DNA of 64,000 bases from Hemerocallis citrina (lineage: Eukaryota; Streptophyta; Magnoliopsida; Asparagales; Asphodelaceae), in NCBI GenBank assembly GCA_017893485.1, contig CM030368.1, forward strand, positions 111,359,549 to 111,423,548, read 5' to 3'. Below are positions 22,757-34,895 of this stretch, one piece after another (the first letter of the stretch is position 1; each line of letters begins with the position of its first letter). The translations under genes and the position numbers were made by a program. A model generated the notes under the pieces. It was not told where the DNA came from. It saw only the letters and a list, made by a program, of their open reading frames with translations, and did no database searches.

Positions 22757-25700
22757 CGTAACACTCAGTTTTTTTTATTTTTTTAAATATAAAAAGCATA
22801 TCTTTTTCAAAAGCTTTATTATTTAAACTACTTCTTTCCTACTCCATTTCTTACTTAGAAAATTTTTCATAAATTTCAATTATAATTTCGGCGGGGTCTC
22901 CCCTGAAATATTAGCCCTTTTGCAGAGATTTCTTACGGAATTCTGCAAACAATTACATAATTCACATCACAAGCATTATATATCAATCATCCACAGGCCA
23001 ATCCAATCAACAACACACAAACAATAATACATAGGGGTCTGGGGGCATAACTCATCACAATATGCAAGATATAATTTAAAAACAAAAATATCATTTGAAA
23101 ACATATAAGATTTTTATAAAAACTATAGCAAAACCTTTCAAAAACCAAACCACAGAACCCAGTACTCCACAACGAGGCGGGTACGGGTTTTCATATTTCA
23201 TCCCATCACTATATATATCATCATCCCTTACAATTATACATATAATCTTCCATTATACAAAATATCACAGAAATACTATCTCCATCTCTACATGACTTAA
23301 GATAATAAGGTATGTAATAGATACATACATCACCACTCTACAACGAGGAAAGTATAACTACAACACTAAGTACTACCAAGATATCTCACCTCGCTGCTAT
23401 TCAAAACCTGCAAGAGAGCTAGGGACGTCCACCCTCAGGGAGTGACTCCTCTAACCCCCAGAAAATAACATCGTTCAGCCATAACTTGTGTGAGTATAAT
23501 CTACTAGTTTAGCAAATAAAATAAATGATATAAAGAAAATTGAAAGAACTTACGAATATAATGGAAATTAAATTTATCCTGAAAATTTAAACATATAACA
23601 TAGTAAAATTTTGCACAACAATGCTCTTTCGAATCTTCAACCAATCTACATATCCATATCAACTCACTCTACCTTGATGTTGTGCCTCGGCAAGTAGTTC
23701 CCACCATTTCCGTGGAAATAGCGGGCAAGTAGTTCCTTGACACAATTTCAAGGTATACCAAACTCATATCACAACATATGTTCATTTTCATAACCATTCT
23801 CATCACCTTATGCCATTTATATTTATTATTCATCACATAATACACTTTACTTTACGTTTCATTCTCATATTACATCTTACTTTACTTTTCATTCTTATAA
23901 TGCATACCACATTTTCTTTACTATCTCATATTCATTCCCATACCACAATTTTCTTCACTTTTCATATTTATTCATATAACATAATTTCTTTACTTATCAT
24001 GATGTTCACATAACACAAATTCTTTACTTTTCATACTCATTTACATAATATAATTTCTTCCCTTTTCATTCTCATTCTCATACATACTTCATTTACTTTT
24101 CATATTCCTTTATATACTCATAATACATTTTTTTTACTTTTCATATTCATTACAAATCACACACTTGCTTTACTTCTCATCTTCATTTCACAACATATAA
24201 TTTCTTTACTTTCTTATTCTCATTTCACAACATATACTTTCTTTTTACTTTCTCATTCTCATTTCATATCTACTCATTTTATTAGTTTGTTGACCAGTGA
24301 TTCACAGTATTCCAAAAATTGAAAGCCGATAGCACAGTAAACACACGGAACTTTGCCCACCAAGTGTCTTACGCGTTCAAGGCTACGTCTTCCTCCCAAC
24401 TCATGCCAGTGAGGGAATACACTGCACCCCAAGTAGAACATGGGTAATAATCACCGCACCCCAAATATAGTTTTGGTAATAATCACCGCACCCCAAGTGA
24501 AACTTGGGTAATATATCACCACACCCCAAGATCGACAGCCTGGGTAATAATCACCGCACCCCAGATAAACTGGGTAATAACCGGGCCTCAAGCCGATAGC
24601 TTGGGCGATAAAAACACCGCACCCCAAACAAAGTTTGGGTAATAAACACCGTACCCCAAGCCGGTCCTTGGGTATTAGGAAGACTAGCCCAAACTCCCAG
24701 AATTTCTGTAGGTACTGGTCAACAAAATTTAGCCTTTATAATCTTTTTATCTCATTTTATTGTCACATATCATCTCATCTTTTATCTCAATATATCATCA
24801 CATATTTGGCCTTCACCATGTTATTTATCTTCTCATTATATTACATATATGCATACACCATGTTATATAACTTATAAGATTACTACACCATATTATTAAA
24901 TATCATAAATGCACCATATTATTTATCTTGTCACACTATCACATATTATGTGTATACGATGTTATTTAGTTCATCACATCATGTTATCACACATTAATTT
25001 CCCCTCAAACATCTCTATATCATTCGTATACCAAATCATTAATTTTATCTTTTATCATATCAGTTCTCATTTATCACCCATATATCATATATACACTGTA
25101 TTAGTCAACACATCATAATACCATATATATATATCATTTTGGTTTATCACCCGCATATTATATGTATATCAAACCTTGATTACTTCATATTATTGTATAT
25201 ATACCCAATATATCACGAATAACACCAAATATTCAAAACCATGCAAATTCACCCTGAGGCACAATTTCAACTTATTAAAATTCCGTATTTTCTTTTCTTT
25301 CTCTGGCCATAAATATTACAGATCACATCAAATAAGTATGAAATTTTATCACAACATAAACGATATCTAGTATAATCATACTCACCTGACGAACCGGCAA
25401 GAATATACCTCTCGCTCACCCGGTCACTAATTAAACTTCACTTTTTCGCAGCTTTTAAAAAAATTATTGAACCCTAAGTCATTAACTCATAACACACGTC
25501 ATTTATACCCCCCAAATTCACATCAAACATACTCATACATCACATACAACATAAATAAGCACATCAAATCAACTATTATCTAGTTGTATGACCAAATCCA
25601 AATTTTACCCTTCGATCAGAGGAGTTCTAATCGATATTTTATATTTTAAGGGTAAATATCCTAAATAAACTTCTATACCCCAAGATTAACTCACATATAC

Positions 25701-26671
25701 ATCTCGGGAGTAATGTCTATTATTTGTACATAATTTTCCATAATTATCATGATTTTATATCAATAAACTCTATTTTTACAATTTCCCGATACCGGAAAAA
25801 TTCCCTAAAATCGTCAAATTCTTAAAATTGTTCATAAATGCTTCTAAATTATCTCATACTATTCTATATCATCCAAAATAATTATTAGCATATTATAAAT
25901 ATAATCCTCCTTACCCTTCCTAAACTCAAACCCTAGGTTAAAGAAATTTTCCATATTATCATCATTAAAATTAAAATCTTTTACCTTATGCATGTTCTAC
26001 ATACTCTAAACATCTTTCTACTATGTTTTTTATGAAAATAAATGAAAAGTATACAATGCCATAAATAAAGATACATATTGGTATATCTTCTCGAAGTTCT
26101 CTTTAAAAATCAACGTTGCCACGTGAAAGAGCATGTAGAAATTTCCTAAAAACCCCAAACAATACAAGGTTTGAAGTGGAGGATGGTTGGGATTCAAAAA
26201 CCCTAGATTTTGGGTTCTTTGGGGATTTCGGCCAGAATAGGAAGGATGAGAGGGAGAGAGATTATGGAGGTGGCAGGGTTGTAAATATTTAGGGTTTTAA
26301 TTGTTAGAAGGGTTGGGGTTTTGGGCCTAAGCCCATTTTAACATGAAAGGTCATTTTTTGGGTTATTTTCAACACCGAAATTCAAAATTTCTAACTTTAT
26401 GTTAGGACCATGCAATTCCTTCAAATTAGAAAATATCCAACTCTTTATTATGCACAAGTACTTGGGAAAAATTTCGGGTTAAATCAGAATCATCTCTTTC
26501 GAGAAAACTCATCTCAAAACTCCTATAACTTTAATTTTCATGTTTAACCCCGAATTCCAATTTAATCATTATAAAATAAAATAATCATTTAATATAAGAA
26601 AATATACTCAAAATCATAAATAAAAATAATATAAACCAAATATTTAAGGATTAAAAAAAACAGATGTTACA
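22757..26671 (-). repeat. solo LTR C2 (3915 bp)
   Basis: The ends are CGTAACACTC (first base probably T originally) and GATGTTACA. Flanks ATTGA (22752-22756) and TTTGA (26672-26676) are a probable 5-bp duplication with one change. It aligns with C1: AATTTCGGCGGGGTCTCC, GTAGTTCCCACCATTTCCG and the GGTAATAATCACC tract occur in the same order. It interrupts the GC-rich part of LTR D. Confidence 0.88.
24420..24675. repeat. hairpin-unit array in C2
   Basis: About eight units of roughly 30 bp, CACCGCACCCCAA...TTGGGTAATAAT. Each can fold into a short hairpin. Stems differ between units but remain complementary, for example CCCAAAC/GTTTGGG, CCCAAGT/ACTTGGG and CCCAG/CTGGG. Confidence 0.8.
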
Positions 26672-27467
26672 TTTGAGGTGGCTGATGAGGCTCGGGTGCA
26701 GTTGGAGATGAGACAATAGTCGGGTGTATGTGGTGATGGAGGTTGCGGGTGGTGCTGGTGCAGGCTATGGTCATCGGTGCTGGAATGAGGCAGTCAAGGT
26801 GGCAGCAGGGATGCGTGTTGAGAAGATGGTGAAGGAGGTTGAGTTAATTCAGTTTGAAGGAAAGCACAAGATGGGTTGAGGAGGGCTCGACTATACACGA
26901 GATGAAGAGAGATGGTAAGATGTTGGGTTTCAAAAATTTTCGTGTGAAGCAGAGGAATAAGAAAGGGAATTCGGGTGGCTGCTACTGAAGAAGAACGGAT
27001 GAAGAAGATTAGGATTAATTTAATTAGGTGATTATGGATAATGAGGATTATAAATAGGTAGCAATGAACTTGGGCTTTTGGGTTGTGGGCTTTAAGTTTT
27101 GGGTTCATAAAATGAACAAATAATAACCAAATAAAATATAGTGTGGGCTATGTTTTGGTTGGGCTTAGCACATTAATCAAATAAACCATGATGAGATTAC
27201 TGTATGAATTAAAATTGGGCTTTGATAATTTAATAGATAGTAAAAAAAAGAAAGAAAATAATATTGTAGAATGAAATCCGATTTGTTTGAATTTGGATTT
27301 AAAAGTGGGTCGGGCTTGACTTCAAATGGAAAATTAACAACATGATAGATAAAGGATTTAATAGGAGATCCAAAAATGAATTTAAAACAAAATGAATTTA
27401 AGAGCGGGAAAGAATTTATAAAGAATTGAAATATAGAAAATATGTATAGGTGGAAATGGGGGTTACA

Positions 27468-28640
27468 TTTGTATGGAAAATACAAAGCTTGTGTGTTGAT
27501 AGCTATTTCGCCCGATGCAAACGGCAGGTTATTTCCATTTGTGTTTGCAATAGTTAATGAAAAGAGTATAGAAACTTTGACATGGTTCATGAGCTGTATT
27601 TGATGCTTTGTGACAGACCGTGCAGATCTATGCGTCATTTCTGATCATCATGCAGGCTTTTTATCGGCAATGGACAATGAATATGGATCATGGAAGGAGC
27701 CATTGCATATCATCATTATTGTAGGCGTTATTTTGCTACTAATTTTCAAAAAAAAAAAATGGAAGCAAGTTTTTTATGAATAAGCTTAAGGTGATCGCGT
27801 GTCAAAATCAACCTAAGAAGTTTGAGGTAAAGATTGCACATCTTGAAGCGGCTAATGTTGATGGGGTTAATTGGTTGAAGGAGAAACTAATTGAGAAGTG
27901 GGCACTTTCCGCCGAAGGAGGTCGTCGATATGGTATAATGACTATAAATATATCTGAAGTATTCAATTTAGTTTTGTAAAGTCTTAGTAGCTTCCCCGTC
28001 ATGGCAATTATGGAGATGATATTTTTTTTGTCTCAACTTGTACTTTACTGACTATCGTGAAGCAGAATAAACCCTTATTAGCGATGAAAAGTTGTGGGAA
28101 CCTCGCGTTCAAGAAGTTATCAATATATAGCTTGGGAAAGCAAATTTGCATGAGGCTATAATGTTTCATAACTGTCCTGGTGTGTTTGGAGTAAAAACCG
28201 GCATTAGAATGGATAATGGACATTAAAAGGGTGGACATTGGCATACTGTTGATCTGGGTGGTCGTACGTGTACTGGTGGGAAATTCCAGCTTTACCACAT
28301 TCTATGTTCGCATGTATTAACGTCTTGTGCCTCCCGTGCAATTGGTTATCAAACTTACATTGATTCATTTTATTCTACAAATTCATTATCACTAACATGG
28401 GGACCAACTTTTTATTCTATCCAAGATGAATCTTATTGGTCGGCACCGAGTGGACCGAAACTGATAGCCGATGCGAGTTTACATAGGACGAAAGGTTGCC
28501 CTTGGAGTACTCGTATTCGTAATGATATGGATGTCCGAGAAGGTGGGAGCACGGGTAAATTTTTTTCTAAATGCAGCTTAAGTAGACACAATAGGCGTAG
28601 CTGTAAGAATATTTCCAATGTAGGTGGACATATGAAATGA
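27468..28640 (+). pseudogene. MULE (MuDR-type) transposase, 5'-truncated
   Basis: The sequence starts in the middle of the transposase core: LYGKYKACVLIAISPDANG, then LFPFVFAIVNEKS, ETLTWFMSC and VISDHHAGFLSAMDNE, which carries one catalytic Asp. Near 27950 ISEVFN corresponds to the segment with the catalytic Glu. The C-terminal SWIM zinc finger is present as YHILCSHVLTSC, followed by WGPTFYSIQDESYW. A basic zinc-knuckle-like tail, SRHNRRSCKN, comes next. The first Asp and everything before it are lost at the LTR D junction. Several frameshifts and stops occur (for example TGA after FMSCI near 27600, and near 27780). It should cut and join transposon ends, but this copy cannot. Confidence 0.85.
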
Positions 28641-28898
28641 CCAAAACTTGAAGTTGTATCCGTTGTTTTTTTTATATTATTGTCATACTTGGGTGTATCG
28701 ATTGTAATCTTTTGCCTGATCACCTCTAATATTTGGAACTATCGTTATTTATATTTGAAATATGTATACGTTACTTATTATCATTTGTTGAAGTTGTGAA
28801 TGTTGAACAATTTTCGAATATATGATTATGTCAATCTGAGTCTGATACAATTTTTTGCACCTGATGTCTTTGCATGTTTTGATGTAAACTTAAAATAA

Positions 28899-29180
28899 TT
28901 GATGCCGTTGGTGGGAAGAACGACATCAAATACCTGGAACATTATTCCCAACAACGGCATCAGTTCAAAACATGCACTAACTTTTTGCTTTTTTATAAAA
29001 CATGTTGCCGCTTTTTACAATAATCATAATAGTGCAATTGATGCCATTTCTTGGAACAACGACATCAGCTATCCGTTACTTATTATCTCTGCCAAACTAT
29101 CTGTCTCCACAGTCGTTATTGTCAAATAACTACAAGAAAATAGCTGATGTCGTTGTTTGGAAGAGCGACAACAATTCATA
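28899..29180. repeat. GATGTCGTT / AACGACATC inverted-motif cluster (left)
   Basis: At least four spaced motifs in both orientations: TTGATGCCGTT...AACGACATCAA (28899-28929), CAACGGCATCAG, AACGACATCAGC (near 29058) and GCTGATGTCGTTG (near 29142). It lies between the transposase and PMD genes. Confidence 0.65.
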
Positions 29181-29519
29181 TTTACTTCCAACCGGCTTCT
29201 CTAATGGTGGTGGGGGAGATTGAGCTTGTCTTGGTGGAGGGGAGGTTGAGTTGTAGCTTATGTTGGTTCTAATAGAGCAGCCAAGGCCAGGCCGTCTCTA
29301 ACCTCTTCAAGTGACAACTGACACGGATGGAGGAATTCTCGCACTATCTCCTTACAAGCTTTCAAGGCATTGCTTTTCAACACACTAGAATATTTCCACG
29401 CAATATCTCATGTGTTGTCAATCTACAATAACAATAAAATATAGTACAAAAAGTAAACCAAATTATGTTAAACAAGTATAAGCAAAATATGTACGAAGAT
29501 TTTAAATTAATAATTATCA

Positions 29520-30781
29520 ACAAATGCATAAATTTACCATGAGTCGGTACGACGAGGCCTTTGGTTGATACATAAGTTGAGAAGTAGAATGTGCTAGTTG
29601 TGGTTCGACTTGGTGCTTCGGGATTGGTATTTGGATACCCGCCGGGATAGCTGATGGTGGAGCAATAAACATACGTGTAACACGACGGTACCATACCATA
29701 TAAGCTTCTTGCAAAGGCCCCTTGTATGGTATGATCCCATCAAGCACCAAATCATACTTTATATCATTCCACATTGCGACATGAGAGCGATGGTGGTCAG
29801 CCCAATCCATTGTCGGCAATCGACCTTGGTCGTGATATTGTGTAGTCTTCGGTCGTACATCCGGTTCTCTGGGATTTTTTGTTGTGCGTTGAATTGTCAG
29901 AGGAATCGATCGAGGTAGTAAAACTCAATGATGTTGAAATTTATAAGTAGAGCTTGTGTCAACCAAAGTTGCATGTTTGTCGTGCACAATGGGGGTAGCC
30001 GTTGTAGCCTTTTGGAAAAGTACAATGTCCAGTTGACGTACTCTTTTTGGAGCTAATCAAGCTCATCCCTATAATACGTCAACACTCCACGTTGGTACCT
30101 CTCCATGTGTGGCGGCCAGACCAATAAACCCCTAAAGGAGCCCTCATCACTATGTTCTCCTCAACCACTTTCCATGCATTTGAAAGAACCGTTATTCGGG
30201 GACGGCTGAAGTGTATTTGTTTCCAACACCAAATCTGTAGTATTCCCATTGGCCCGATCATTCGTATCGATTAGGTTTCATAGTTGCACAAGACACGGTA
30301 AAAAGAAGCTAACGCTGCACTTCTCCAACTATAACGGTCGGCGTTATGTATATCAGCAATCAAGGGAAGGTACATTAGATGGACGATATCACCAGAAGAA
30401 ATCGGCATGAGAACACCACCAGTCATACTAATTAAATACGCTCGAGTGTAACATTGCACTTAGAAGTTGGTTGGTTCATCTCCTAAACTATTATTGAACT
30501 CTTGATAGAGCCATGAACGTCGGATTGATTCGCCGACAAAAACACCTGTGTCGTCTTCTTCAACCTCTCTCCTAAGATAATCTCTGACTAACATAACTTT
30601 GTTGAACATGACCGGTCACGACCACCCCATCGATTGGAAGTCCCGATATAATCGCTATATTTTGTAGCATCACTGTCATCTCACAAACGGGTAGGTGGAA
30701 CATGTATGTCTCTGGCCTCCATCGCTTGACAAGAGCAGTAAGTAATGCATTGTCGCATTTCACTTTGGTCAACATCGAGTA
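29520..30781 (-). pseudogene. plant mobile domain (PMD) protein, broken
   Basis: The minus strand encodes consecutive parts of a PMD, the domain of MAIN/MAIL1-like proteins and of several plant transposons. In order these are: RWRPETYMFHLPVCEM with GLPIDG and VTG (30775-30572); YSWRSAALASFYRVLC (about 30320-30270); GILQIWCWKQIHFSRPR (about 30250-30190); LPPLCTTNMQLW and EFYYLDRFL (about 30000-29900); QFNAQQKIPENR; and MWNDIKYD with EAYMVWYRRVTR (about 29780-29690). These lie in different frames. A TGA at 29897-29899 replaces an expected Arg codon in DRFL(R)QF. Solo LTR M1 splits the gene at 30781/33717. The upstream part (33717-33830) may hold a further exon (CACATGGAGGTCCAG then GTAATG). Its role in transposition is unknown. 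Confidence 0.8.
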
Positions 30782-31916
30782 TGTAGAACCCCGTATTTTT
30801 AAAATATTATTTTTAAAGGTTTATAAAAGACTAAAATGATTTTTGGAGTATTTATGAATATTTTCAGAAAAATTCATCTTTTACACGTGCAAAACACGTG
30901 CAAATACCTTCTTGAGAAGTTTGGAAGTCAAGTTTTCTTAATGAAAAATTATTATTTAATATTTGGGATTTATTTAGTATTTTTCCAGATTTTTCTGAAA
31001 TTAATTGGAACTATTTGCAAATTTTGAGAAAAGAATGACCTTTTAGCAAATTTGTCATTTTTAAGGGTTAAAATGCAAAATGTATTTTCTGGACGTTTTG
31101 AACAGTACCGGTTGAGATTTAGGATTATATTTTACTTTTAAATCCTAATTTAAATGAATTTTATTGAATTTCCAAGAATAGAGCTATATACATAAAGTTG
31201 TATTTTGGAGGGGATTATTTTGCAAATTGGGCAAAACCCTAAACCTGTTTCCGGATGTTTAAAAGGATTTTCGCAGCCGTCATTTACTGCAATATACAGA
31301 ATTTTGTGATTTGTTTTGGAGGAGCAAGAGGAAGATTTGGATCTCGCAAAAAAGAAGGCTTTTCGTTGGATCTTTTCAATTCAAAGGTGAGTGACATTGT
31401 TTTGTTTTGTTTTGATTTTGTGAATGATATGAACTTTGTATTGTGGTATGATTTATGTGAACGATTGTTGTGTTGTTTGTTTGGCACGAATGTTATTTAG
31501 TATTTTGCATGAGAACGATGCAAAGGTTGTTGTTTGTACCATGTATGTGAAATCTATGAATGACTAGTAGATCTTGGTTTATAAAATTGTATTGCTAGAA
31601 AGTATGTTTAAGATTTGAGTATGGTTATGATCAGATGGTTGAACATCTGGATCTTGAAATTTTAAATCAGATTTTGGTTATGAGTTGAGAAAGAAATTTA
31701 GTATTGAGAAACCCTAATGGAAGAATTAGGAATTTAGAACATGAGAATTGAGTTTTGAGATATTGGATGGTTGAGTAATGTATCCATAATGAGGATTATT
31801 TGAGATTTGTCATTTTTACCTGAATACGAACTATTTTTATAAACAATGAATCTTTAGAAAAACTCCAGTTATGACTATTGTATATAGACCTAAACTATGC
31901 AAACTGTAGGCCGACA

Positions 31917-32236
31917 GTCGACTGGTACGACCCTGCTGCTGTATCTTCAGTTCTTTTGAAAATCCGTTCTGGACAGTCGACTAGACCATTATTCAGTCGA
32001 CTGGTATACTTAGAAAATATTTTGTAAAGTTATTGCAGTTTCTTCTCTGGACAGTCGACCTATAACTCCTTAAGTCGACTATTGGTACTTAGAATATTTT
32101 TGTGAAAATTATTGGAATTTGTCTCGGGTAAGTCGACCGATGACTTCTTAAGTCGACTTATATGACTTAGTTTATTTTCTTAAGAATCAAGGATATTTGT
32201 CATCTGGACAGTCGACTTACTACAGTATAAGTCGAC
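31917..32236. repeat. 78-bp tandem array of paired GTCGAC sites
   Basis: GTCGAC begins at 31917, 31976, 31996, 32054, 32074, 32132, 32152, 32211 and 32231. Pairs are exactly 20 bp apart and the period is 78-79 bp. Sequence between the sites has diverged far more than the sites themselves. Confidence 0.93.
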
Positions 32237-32652
32237 TGGTACTGATGAATTTTCGTAAACTTGAATGTTCTTTCGAATGGTTAGTCTTCAGATATTTTGA
32301 GATTATACTTTATCTTCAGTTGAGCATATGAATTTGAGATATTCAGTTGAGCATATGATTTTAAGATATTCAGTTGAGCTATTTTGTTTAGTGGAAAATT
32401 GGTTTAGACTTTTTGAGTTTGAGTCTCTAGAGGATGTGTGTGACCCTAGTATACCGTTGTTGAGTTATTTTGTTGAGGCCTGTTGAGGCATTTCAGTTTC
32501 AGTTTTGAGTTAAGTCCGGTAGGGTACACCACTCTAGGTGTTTCGTTAAGTAATTAAGTAACCCAAAAATAATAAGGACATGCATTAGTGGTGATATGAT
32601 GAACGGGAACATGAGTCAAGTACCTCAGTATGGCTTTCGGTGTGGGATTTAA

Positions 32653-33002
32653 TCTCCGGAATTATCGAAGTATCTTACTTTGGGTGTGGGATCTATCTCC
32701 GGAATTATCCAAGTATTTTACTTTGGGTGTGAGATATATCTCCGGAATTATCCAAGTAGTTGCTTTCGGTGTGGGATTGATCTCCGAAATTATCGGAGTC
32801 GAGGCGAAGCACATGTGGTATTCGTGTGATGATGTGTTAATGTTTCGGTGTGGGATTTAATCTCCGGAATTATCACGGTAGATTACTTGTGATATGGGAT
32901 ATATCTCCAGAATTATCACGGTAGATTACTTGTGGTGTGGAATTTATCTCCGGAATTATCACGGTAATTACTTGTGGTGTGGGATTGATCTCCGAAATTA
33001 TC
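32653..33002. repeat. 42-43-bp repeat with TCTCCGGAATTATC
   Basis: The motif begins at 32653, 32696, 32739, 32781, 32861, 32904, 32947 and 32989. Units also carry GGTGTGGGAT. LTR J holds a degenerate reverse version near 52600-52850. Confidence 0.9.
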
Positions 33003-34555
33003 GGGCATGGACTACTATTCACAGCTTATCTTTATCTCGTAGTAATCATCGTGTTAGGATTAGTGGCATAGCGGGGGATTGAACCCTATGAAGTGAAGAC
33101 GTTAAGGGCTTGCACCGAACCTATGTAGAGTGGAATGCATAGACTTCGACAAGTACGCATTAGAGAGTCCGCATATAGAATTTGTGACTTGGTTTTATGC
33201 ATATGGATTTCCTGTTTTCTACACTTGACACTTGGTTTAGTCTCACTCGTTGATTACAAGTTTCTTTGCTGCGTCATATTTTATATATTCTTGTTTATTA
33301 CATGTTGTTTAAGAATCCATGCTTAAGTTTATTTATGTTGTTTGTTTGCTTTTATGTCACTCACACCATTTATGGCTGACCCCTTTAGTTTTGGGGGTTA
33401 GGGATCATCTCTAGCCTCATGTGTTGCAGGTTGTTGCTTAGAGTTTGGAGGTGTGGATGCTTGAGTTAGTTTTGAGATAAATTAATTTAATGGAGTTTGT
33501 ATAAATTTGTAAGAACAGTGTTGTAATAAGACTGTGTTGTAAATAAAAGAAGATTTTGATTGAGATGTTTTTTATTCCGCTGTGCTATGAAAGTTTGTTG
33601 TAATAAGAATTGAAAATTTTAGTGGAGTTGGTTGTATTTAATGTTACATTGAAGTTGATGCTGGGATTGTGCCACGTATTTTCTAAGATATTATATTAGA
33701 AATTCGGGGCGCTACAGAGTAGGTATTGGGTCCCAATTATAAATGCATTACCTGGACCTCCATGTGCGGCGAAAGATGATGCACCTACTGCACGCGAAGA
33801 AGATGGTTAGCCGACATTCATTTCTTTGTCAACAAGAATAAACTACGTGTCATGAACAAAATTAATAAACGATGTGTTAAGATAACAAGTTTAATAAATC
33901 ATGTGTCATGAATTTGAAATTCATAAACCATGTGTCAACATTAATAAAGTTTGAGTCAAGATAAAAAATAATGTCTCAATACTTGTATCAAAATATTTGC
34001 ACATATAACAATCCCCACCACAACATGTTTATATACTAAATATTTATATATACACACATCTCATATCAACATCCATTCATACATAAACATAAATCAGATT
34101 AACTTTTACAAATATAGCAATTTAGTTTGTACAAATTTCTTAAACATCTGATATATTACATTGTCAATTCTAATATACCCAAATTCTATTCTCATTCATA
34201 GGATACTACAACTCATATCAATCTCTACAACTTCTTATATCAATATAAATCTCAACCAACAAAGTGAATATTTTTAAAGGAATTAAGGGTTTCTGAATAC
34301 CTACCACAATTTCGAATATGAGGTGATTTGTAGATAAATCTGTGCCAAAATCCAAGTGAAAGCGGCAGAGTTGTGTTGACAATTAGGGTTGAATATTTTG
34401 TGAATTTGTTTAGGATATGAAAGAGGCGAGTTTGAAGATTTTAAATTGGGATCAAGGGTTTTAGGGTTTCGAGAGTGAGAGGGAGAGAGATGAAGCAAAA
34501 GTGAAAGGGGAAGGAGGAGAGGGGACCACTATTTATATGTAATTACTATTATAAG

Positions 34556-34895
34556 TGATGTCGCATTTCACAACAACAACATTAGTAATGAGAATGCCGT
34601 TCTCGGGAAGAGCGGCATAAGTAATAAGATTTTTTCACAATTATAATTTTTTTTCCAAATCAGAGAGTTCACGATTGGGAAAAAGTGAACTGATGTCGTT
34701 ACTCCAAAATTGGCATGTGAAGAATTTTATAACAGTTGTCGCTATTGGATACAACGACATATAAATAACCTATGGCGTTGTTTCCAATAGCGGTTAATGC
34801 TGTTGTGTCCAAAATTGGGTCAGTTGGGTAAACATTTTCGAAAGTGGGTTAGTTTGGTCAATATTTTGAAAAAGTGGGTCAGTACGGAAAAATTC
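34556..34895. repeat. right subterminal repeats of the MULE
   Basis: More GATGTCGTT/AACGACAT motifs (near 34556, 34690, 34735 and 34760) resemble the cluster at 28899-29180. Then come three roughly 30-bp units beginning TTGGGTCAG, GTGGGTTAG and GTGGGTCAG (34823-34880), joined by CATTTTCGAAA and AATATTTTGAAAA. Confidence 0.65.

Larger units (their letters stand above)
19784..27467 (-). repeat. LTR D, left-truncated, with nested TRIM and C2
   Basis: The right end is GGGGGTTACA (27458-27467). The left part aligns with A4 (CTTTTTCGCTAC...CCGTCAAGGGTTCCAG against 37345-37400), but the terminal few hundred bases and HV1 are missing. Own sequence covers 19784-21236, 22428-22756 and 26672-27467. It holds the GC-rich region (20680-21230, 22440-22750, 26690-26990) and U3. 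It lies directly against the MULE transposase and has probably cut it. Confidence 0.75.
30782..33716 (+). repeat. solo LTR M1 (2935 bp) with perfect TSD
   Basis: It runs from TGTAGAACCCCG to GGGGCGCTACA, with GAGTA on both sides (30777-30781 and 33717-33721). It shares its 3' part with LTR J (51909-55775, reversed): the TACGTGGCACAATCC-like end, the CACAGCGGAA segment and the CTCCGGAATTATC repeats. AAACCCTAAACC, a telo-box like sequence, lies near 31230. It disrupts the PMD gene. Confidence 0.93.
27468..34895. mobile_element. decayed Mutator-like element with transposase and PMD gene
   Basis: A MULE transposase (plus strand) and a plant mobile domain gene (minus strand) lie back to back. They are followed by about 350 bp of MULE-type subterminal repeats ending near 34895 (GTGGGTCAGTACGG). 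LTR D removes the left part, so the left TIR is not visible. M1 interrupts the PMD gene. The right limit is my estimate from the end of the repeats. Carriage of PMD domains by transposons is known in plants; I cannot name the exact family. Confidence 0.65.

Noticed and set aside
20682..22799. Frames of 106, 128 and 100 aa
   Set aside because: Reverse of the C-rich region of LTR D, split by the TRIM.
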